Assembly (NCBI GenBank): GCA_018714405.1
Contig: DVNM01000040.1
Span: 1-8,107, forward strand
Direction of reading: 5' to 3'
Length of the DNA stretch: 8,107 bases
Source of the DNA: Scybalenecus merdavium
Lineage (GTDB): Bacteria > Bacillota > Clostridia > Oscillospirales > Acutalibacteraceae
Below, in pieces: positions 5,041 through 8,107 of this stretch (positions within the stretch are counted from its first letter, which is position 1; each line of letters opens with the position of its first letter). The position numbers and the translations under genes were made by a program. The notes below the pieces were generated by a model. That model was given only the letters and a program-made list of their open reading frames with translations. It did not search any database and was not told the origin of the DNA.

Positions 5041-6768
5041 GTGTTTAAACGGCTTTTCAGCTATCTGGGCAAATACAAGAAATATACGTTTCTGGCCATG
5101 ATCTGTGTGATCGCCGAAACTTTTTTTGAACTGATCATTCCGCTGATCATGGCCGACATCGTAGACGTTGGCGTGGCAAACCGCGACGAGCCGTATATTC
5201 TGCGCCAAGGCATCATCATGGCCGTCTGTGCCCTGCTGGCACTTGCGCTTGGCACCGGCAGCGCCCGCTTTGCCGCAATGTGCGGCCAGGGGCTCGGCGC
5301 CGAGATCCGCAAGGCCACATTCCGCAAGGTGCAGCAGTTTTCGTTTGCAAACCGCGACAAATTCCGTACCGCGTCGCTAGTGACGCGACTGACCGGCGAC
5401 GTGACGACCATTCAAAACTCCGTATCGACCGGCATGCGCCCCGCCGTGCGCTCGCCGTTTATGCTACTTACCTCGCTGATCGTCTCGTTTACGATCAACG
5501 CCAAGCTGGCGCTCGTGTTTGTGGTGGCCATCCCCATTCTTGGCACCTGCCTGGTGCTGATCATCCGCCGTGTGCGCCCGCTTTACGGCCGGATGCAGCG
5601 AGCCGTAGACCTGGTCAACCGCATCATTCAGGAAAATTTAACGGCCATCCGCATTGTAAAGGCGTATGTAAAAGGTGATTACGAAACCGAAAAGTTCGGC
5701 GAAGTGAACACCGAGCTGAAAACGACTTCCGAAAAAGCATTCGGCACGGCTGTTTTGAACATGCCGGCCATGCAGGCCGTGATGTACGCCACGATCTTGG
5801 CAATCCTTTGGATCGGCGGCAATCTGATTTTCATCGGCGACATGAAGGTCGGCGAACTGACCGGCTTTTTAAGCTATGTGCTGCAGGTGCTCAATTCCCT
5901 GATGCTGATGTCGAACGTGTTTTTGATGCTGACCCGCTCCATCACCTCCTGGCGGCGCATTTGTGAAGTGCTCGACGAAAAAAATGATATTTCCGAGGAT
6001 CAGGTCAAAGATGTTGCAGTGGAGCACGGCAGCATCCGTTTTGAACACGTCTCTTTCAAATACAGCCGCGATGCGGAAGAATATGTGCTGCACGACATTG
6101 ATTTGGACATTCAAAGCGGCCAGACGATCGGCATCATCGGCTCGACCGGCTCGGCCAAATCCACGCTGGTGCAGCTGATCCCCCGCCTTTATGAAGCAAC
6201 CGAGGGGCAGATATACATTGACGGCCGCCCGATCGAAGAATACCCGCTGCGCCACCTGCGCGACGCGATCGCCATGGTGCTGCAAAAAAATACACTGTTT
6301 TCGGGCACGGTCAAAGAAAACCTGCGCTGGGGCGACCCGAACGCCACGGACGAAGAAATGGAAGAGGCGTGCCGCATCGCCTGTGTGGACGAATTCATTG
6401 ACCGGCTGGAAAACGGATACGACACCGAGCTTGGCCAGGGCGGCGTCAACGTCTCCGGCGGGCAGAAGCAGCGCCTTTGCATTGCCCGCGCGATCCTCAA
6501 AAAACCGAAAGTGCTGATCCTGGACGACTCCACCAGCGCCGTGGACACGACGACCGAACTGAAGATCCGAAACGGCCTGGCGAGCTGCCTGCCCGAATGC
6601 ACCAAGATCATCATTGCACAGCGCATCACCTCGGTGCTGAACACCGACAAGACCATCGTGCTCGACGACGGCAAGATCGAATGCGCCGGCGACCACTGGT
6701 ACCTGATGGACCACAGCAAGGTCTACCAGGAGATCTATAACTCGCAGCAGGAAGGAGCTGGTCTGTAA
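5041..6768 (+). CDS. ABC exporter subunit 1, degenerate-site half-transporter
   Basis: The 575-residue protein has an exporter-type membrane domain (about residues 1-320, six helices) followed by an ATPase domain. I choose GTG 5041 because GAAGGGAG (5025-5032) lies eight bases upstream and the product then begins MFKRLFSYLGKYKK, normal for this family; an in-frame TTG at 5005 has no SD. ATPase motifs: Walker A GSTGSAKST (367-375), Q-loop Gln-415, signature VSGGQ (471-475), Walker B VLILDD (491-496), D-loop SAVD (499-502), switch IIIAQR (523-528). The usual Gly before the Walker A Lys is Ala-372, the catalytic Glu is Asp-496, and the switch His is Gln-527, while the signature is normal. This is the pattern of the degenerate partner in heterodimers such as TM287/288 and LmrCD. 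Overlap with the next gene supports pairing. The substrate is unknown; drugs, lipids or peptides are possible. Confidence 0.95.
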   Translation: MFKRLFSYLGKYKKYTFLAMICVIAETFFELIIPLIMADIVDVGVANRDEPYILRQGIIMAVCALLALALGTGSARFAAMCGQGLGAEIRKATFRKVQQFSFANRDKFRTASLVTRLTGDVTTIQNSVSTGMRPAVRSPFMLLTSLIVSFTINAKLALVFVVAIPILGTCLVLIIRRVRPLYGRMQRAVDLVNRIIQENLTAIRIVKAYVKGDYETEKFGEVNTELKTTSEKAFGTAVLNMPAMQAVMYATILAILWIGGNLIFIGDMKVGELTGFLSYVLQVLNSLMLMSNVFLMLTRSITSWRRICEVLDEKNDISEDQVKDVAVEHGSIRFEHVSFKYSRDAEEYVLHDIDLDIQSGQTIGIIGSTGSAKSTLVQLIPRLYEATEGQIYIDGRPIEEYPLRHLRDAIAMVLQKNTLFSGTVKENLRWGDPNATDEEMEEACRIACVDEFIDRLENGYDTELGQGGVNVSGGQKQRLCIARAILKKPKVLILDDSTSAVDTTTELKIRNGLASCLPECTKIIIAQRITSVLNTDKTIVLDDGKIECAGDHWYLMDHSKVYQEIYNSQQEGAGL

Positions 6769-8107
6769 TGGCAAAGCCCATTAGCTATAAACGCCCGAAA
6801 AACACCAAAAAGACACTCCTGCGCCTGCTGAAATACCTGGGGCGGCACAAAATATCCATGGCGGCCGTGGCCTTTTTGGTGCTGATCAGCAGCGGCGCCA
6901 ATATCCTTGGCACCTATCTGCTCAAGCCGGTCATCAACCGCTTTATTGAGCCGCACGACACAAAAGGGCTTTTGACCGCCGTGCTGCTGATGGCGCTGAT
7001 GTACGCCGCCGGTGCGCTGGCAACGCTTGGCTACAACAAGCTGATGGTGCGCACCGCGCAAAAGACGGTAAGCGAGATCCGCAGCGACCTGTTTGCCCAC
7101 ACGCAGAAGCTGCCGCTTTCCTACTTTGACGTGCACACGCACGGCGAACTGATGAGCCGCTTTACAAACGACGTAGACACGGTGACCGAAGCGCTCAACA
7201 ACAGCTTTACCCTTTTGATCCAGAGCTTTATCATGACGGTGGGCACCGTGATCATGCTGGTGGTGCTGAACTTCCGGCTGTCACTCATCGTCATCGGCTT
7301 TTTGATTTTGATGCTGCTGTATATTCTTTTCAACAGCAAAATGAGCAAAAAGTATTTCAAGCGCCAGCAAAATGCGCTGGGCAGCATCAACGGCTTTGTG
7401 GAAGAGATCGTAGACGGACAAAAGGTGGAAAAGGTCTTTAACCACGAGGACGAGGACTTTGCGGAATTCTGCAGGCGAAACGAGGCGTACCGCGTTTCGG
7501 CCACAAAGGCGCTGAGCTATTCCGGCATGATGGTGCCCTCCATCGTCAGCCTGTCATACTTCAATTACGCCATATCGGCCTGTGTTGGCGGCCTGTTCGT
7601 GCTGCGCGGCCTGACCGACATTGGCAGTTTAGCCTCTTACCTGGTGTATGTGCGCCAAAGCGCCATGCCGATGAACCAGTTTACCCAGCAGGCGAACTTC
7701 ATTCTTTCGGCCCTTTCGGGCGCAGAGCGCATTTTTGACATGATGGACACACCGTGCGAACCGGACGGGGGCACGGTAAGCCTTTGCAACGTAAAAGAAG
7801 AAAACGGCCAAATCACCGAGTGCACAGAGCACACACGCCACTTTGCCTGGAAAACGAAAGATGCAGACGGCCGCACGCAGCTGGTGCCGCTGAAGGGCGA
7901 CGTGCGTTTTCACGACGTAAGCTTCGGCTATACGCCGGAGAAAAAGATCCTTGACCACATCGACCTTTACGCCAAGCCCGGGCAGAAGATCGCGTTTGTC
8001 GGCTCCACAGGCGCCGGCAAAACGACCATCATCAACCTGATCACGCGGTTTTATGAGATCGACGGCGGAAAAATCACCTATGACGGCATCGACATCCGCG
8101 ACATTAA
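6768..8107 (+). CDS. ABC exporter subunit 2, consensus-site half-transporter (3' truncated by window)
   Basis: The frame opens at ATG 6768, sharing one base with the stop of subunit 1 (TAATG), with AGGAAGGAG about ten bases upstream. Such overlap usually means coupled translation and equal amounts of the two subunits. The 446 visible residues (MAKPISYKRPKN onward) contain a six-helix exporter membrane domain to about residue 325, then a linker of about 48 residues (330-377, reading CEPDGGTVSLCNV onward), then the start of the ATPase domain at DVRFHDVSFGYTP. Walker A is canonical: GSTGAGKTT (412-420). Walker B, signature and switch lie beyond the window. By analogy with TM287/288, this subunit should supply the catalytically competent site. 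The extended linker is familiar to me from clostridial exporters of this type (memory, not searched). Confidence 0.95.
   Translation, partial: MAKPISYKRPKNTKKTLLRLLKYLGRHKISMAAVAFLVLISSGANILGTYLLKPVINRFIEPHDTKGLLTAVLLMALMYAAGALATLGYNKLMVRTAQKTVSEIRSDLFAHTQKLPLSYFDVHTHGELMSRFTNDVDTVTEALNNSFTLLIQSFIMTVGTVIMLVVLNFRLSLIVIGFLILMLLYILFNSKMSKKYFKRQQNALGSINGFVEEIVDGQKVEKVFNHEDEDFAEFCRRNEAYRVSATKALSYSGMMVPSIVSLSYFNYAISACVGGLFVLRGLTDIGSLASYLVYVRQSAMPMNQFTQQANFILSALSGAERIFDMMDTPCEPDGGTVSLCNVKEENGQITECTEHTRHFAWKTKDADGRTQLVPLKGDVRFHDVSFGYTPEKKILDHIDLYAKPGQKIAFVGSTGAGKTTIINLITRFYEIDGGKITYDGIDIRDI

Noticed and set aside
4735..5208. 157-codon minus-strand open frame across the divergent promoter region
   Set aside because: It covers both promoters and the antisense of the exporter start. 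The real promoters and starts explain the region.
5869..6774. Minus-strand open frame of about 300 codons opposite the first ABC subunit
   Set aside because: It lies wholly antisense to the ABC ATPase motifs and shows no domain of its own; codon bias of the real gene explains it.
1..8107. CRISPR array, tRNA or rRNA genes
   Set aside because: No regularly spaced direct repeats and no tRNA cloverleaf or rRNA-like sequence was noticed on either strand.

Overview
The window looks like a chromosomal stretch from a gut-type Firmicute, probably a Clostridia member near Oscillospiraceae/Ruminococcaceae. This is inferred from the strong purine-rich Shine-Dalgarno (SD) sites, sigma-A type promoters, mid-range G+C, and the form of the two-gene heterodimeric ABC exporter. 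I cannot name the species.

Layout. At 1-33 there is the probable 3' end of an upstream gene. A roughly 404-base non-coding, hairpin-rich element follows (70-473). It is bracketed by two near-identical copies of a terminator hairpin and has imperfect inverted ends, so it may be a small non-autonomous mobile element. A good promoter (524-552) then drives a compact AraC-type DNA-binding protein (578-1021). The same frame runs past an internal SD into the start of an aminoglycoside-phosphotransferase-like kinase. The kinase frame is broken by one extra G in a G6 run (984-989), and its remaining open frame ends at 1868. A strong terminator (1947-1982) separates it from a convergent gene.

The minus-strand gene (2077-4617) encodes a calcium-transporter-type P-type ATPase. 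It is also interrupted at a homopolymer: an A5 run at 2083-2087 removes the last membrane helix, which can still be read in another frame down to 1973. Two homopolymer frameshifts in 1.1 kb suggest either sequencing error or real decay. Separately, the ATPase lacks the usual TM6 aspartate of Ca2+ pumps.

The ATPase has a roughly 200-nt 5' leader. It contains a 15-bp intrinsic terminator on the sense (minus) strand and so looks like an attenuator or riboswitch-type control region of unknown class. Its promoter diverges from that of an ABC exporter operon on the plus strand (first gene 5041-6768, second gene from 6768 to the window end, joined by a TAATG overlap). A 13-bp dyad lies between the -35 and -10 of the ATPase promoter, and a partial copy sits just upstream of the exporter -35, suggesting one regulator for both. 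The first exporter subunit carries a degenerate ATPase site (A in Walker A, D for the catalytic E, Q for the H-loop H). The second has a normal Walker A, as expected for a TM287/288-like heterodimer.

The most rewarding places to look are the ATPase leader, the shared dyad in the divergent promoters, the bracketed element at 44-506, and the two frameshifts.
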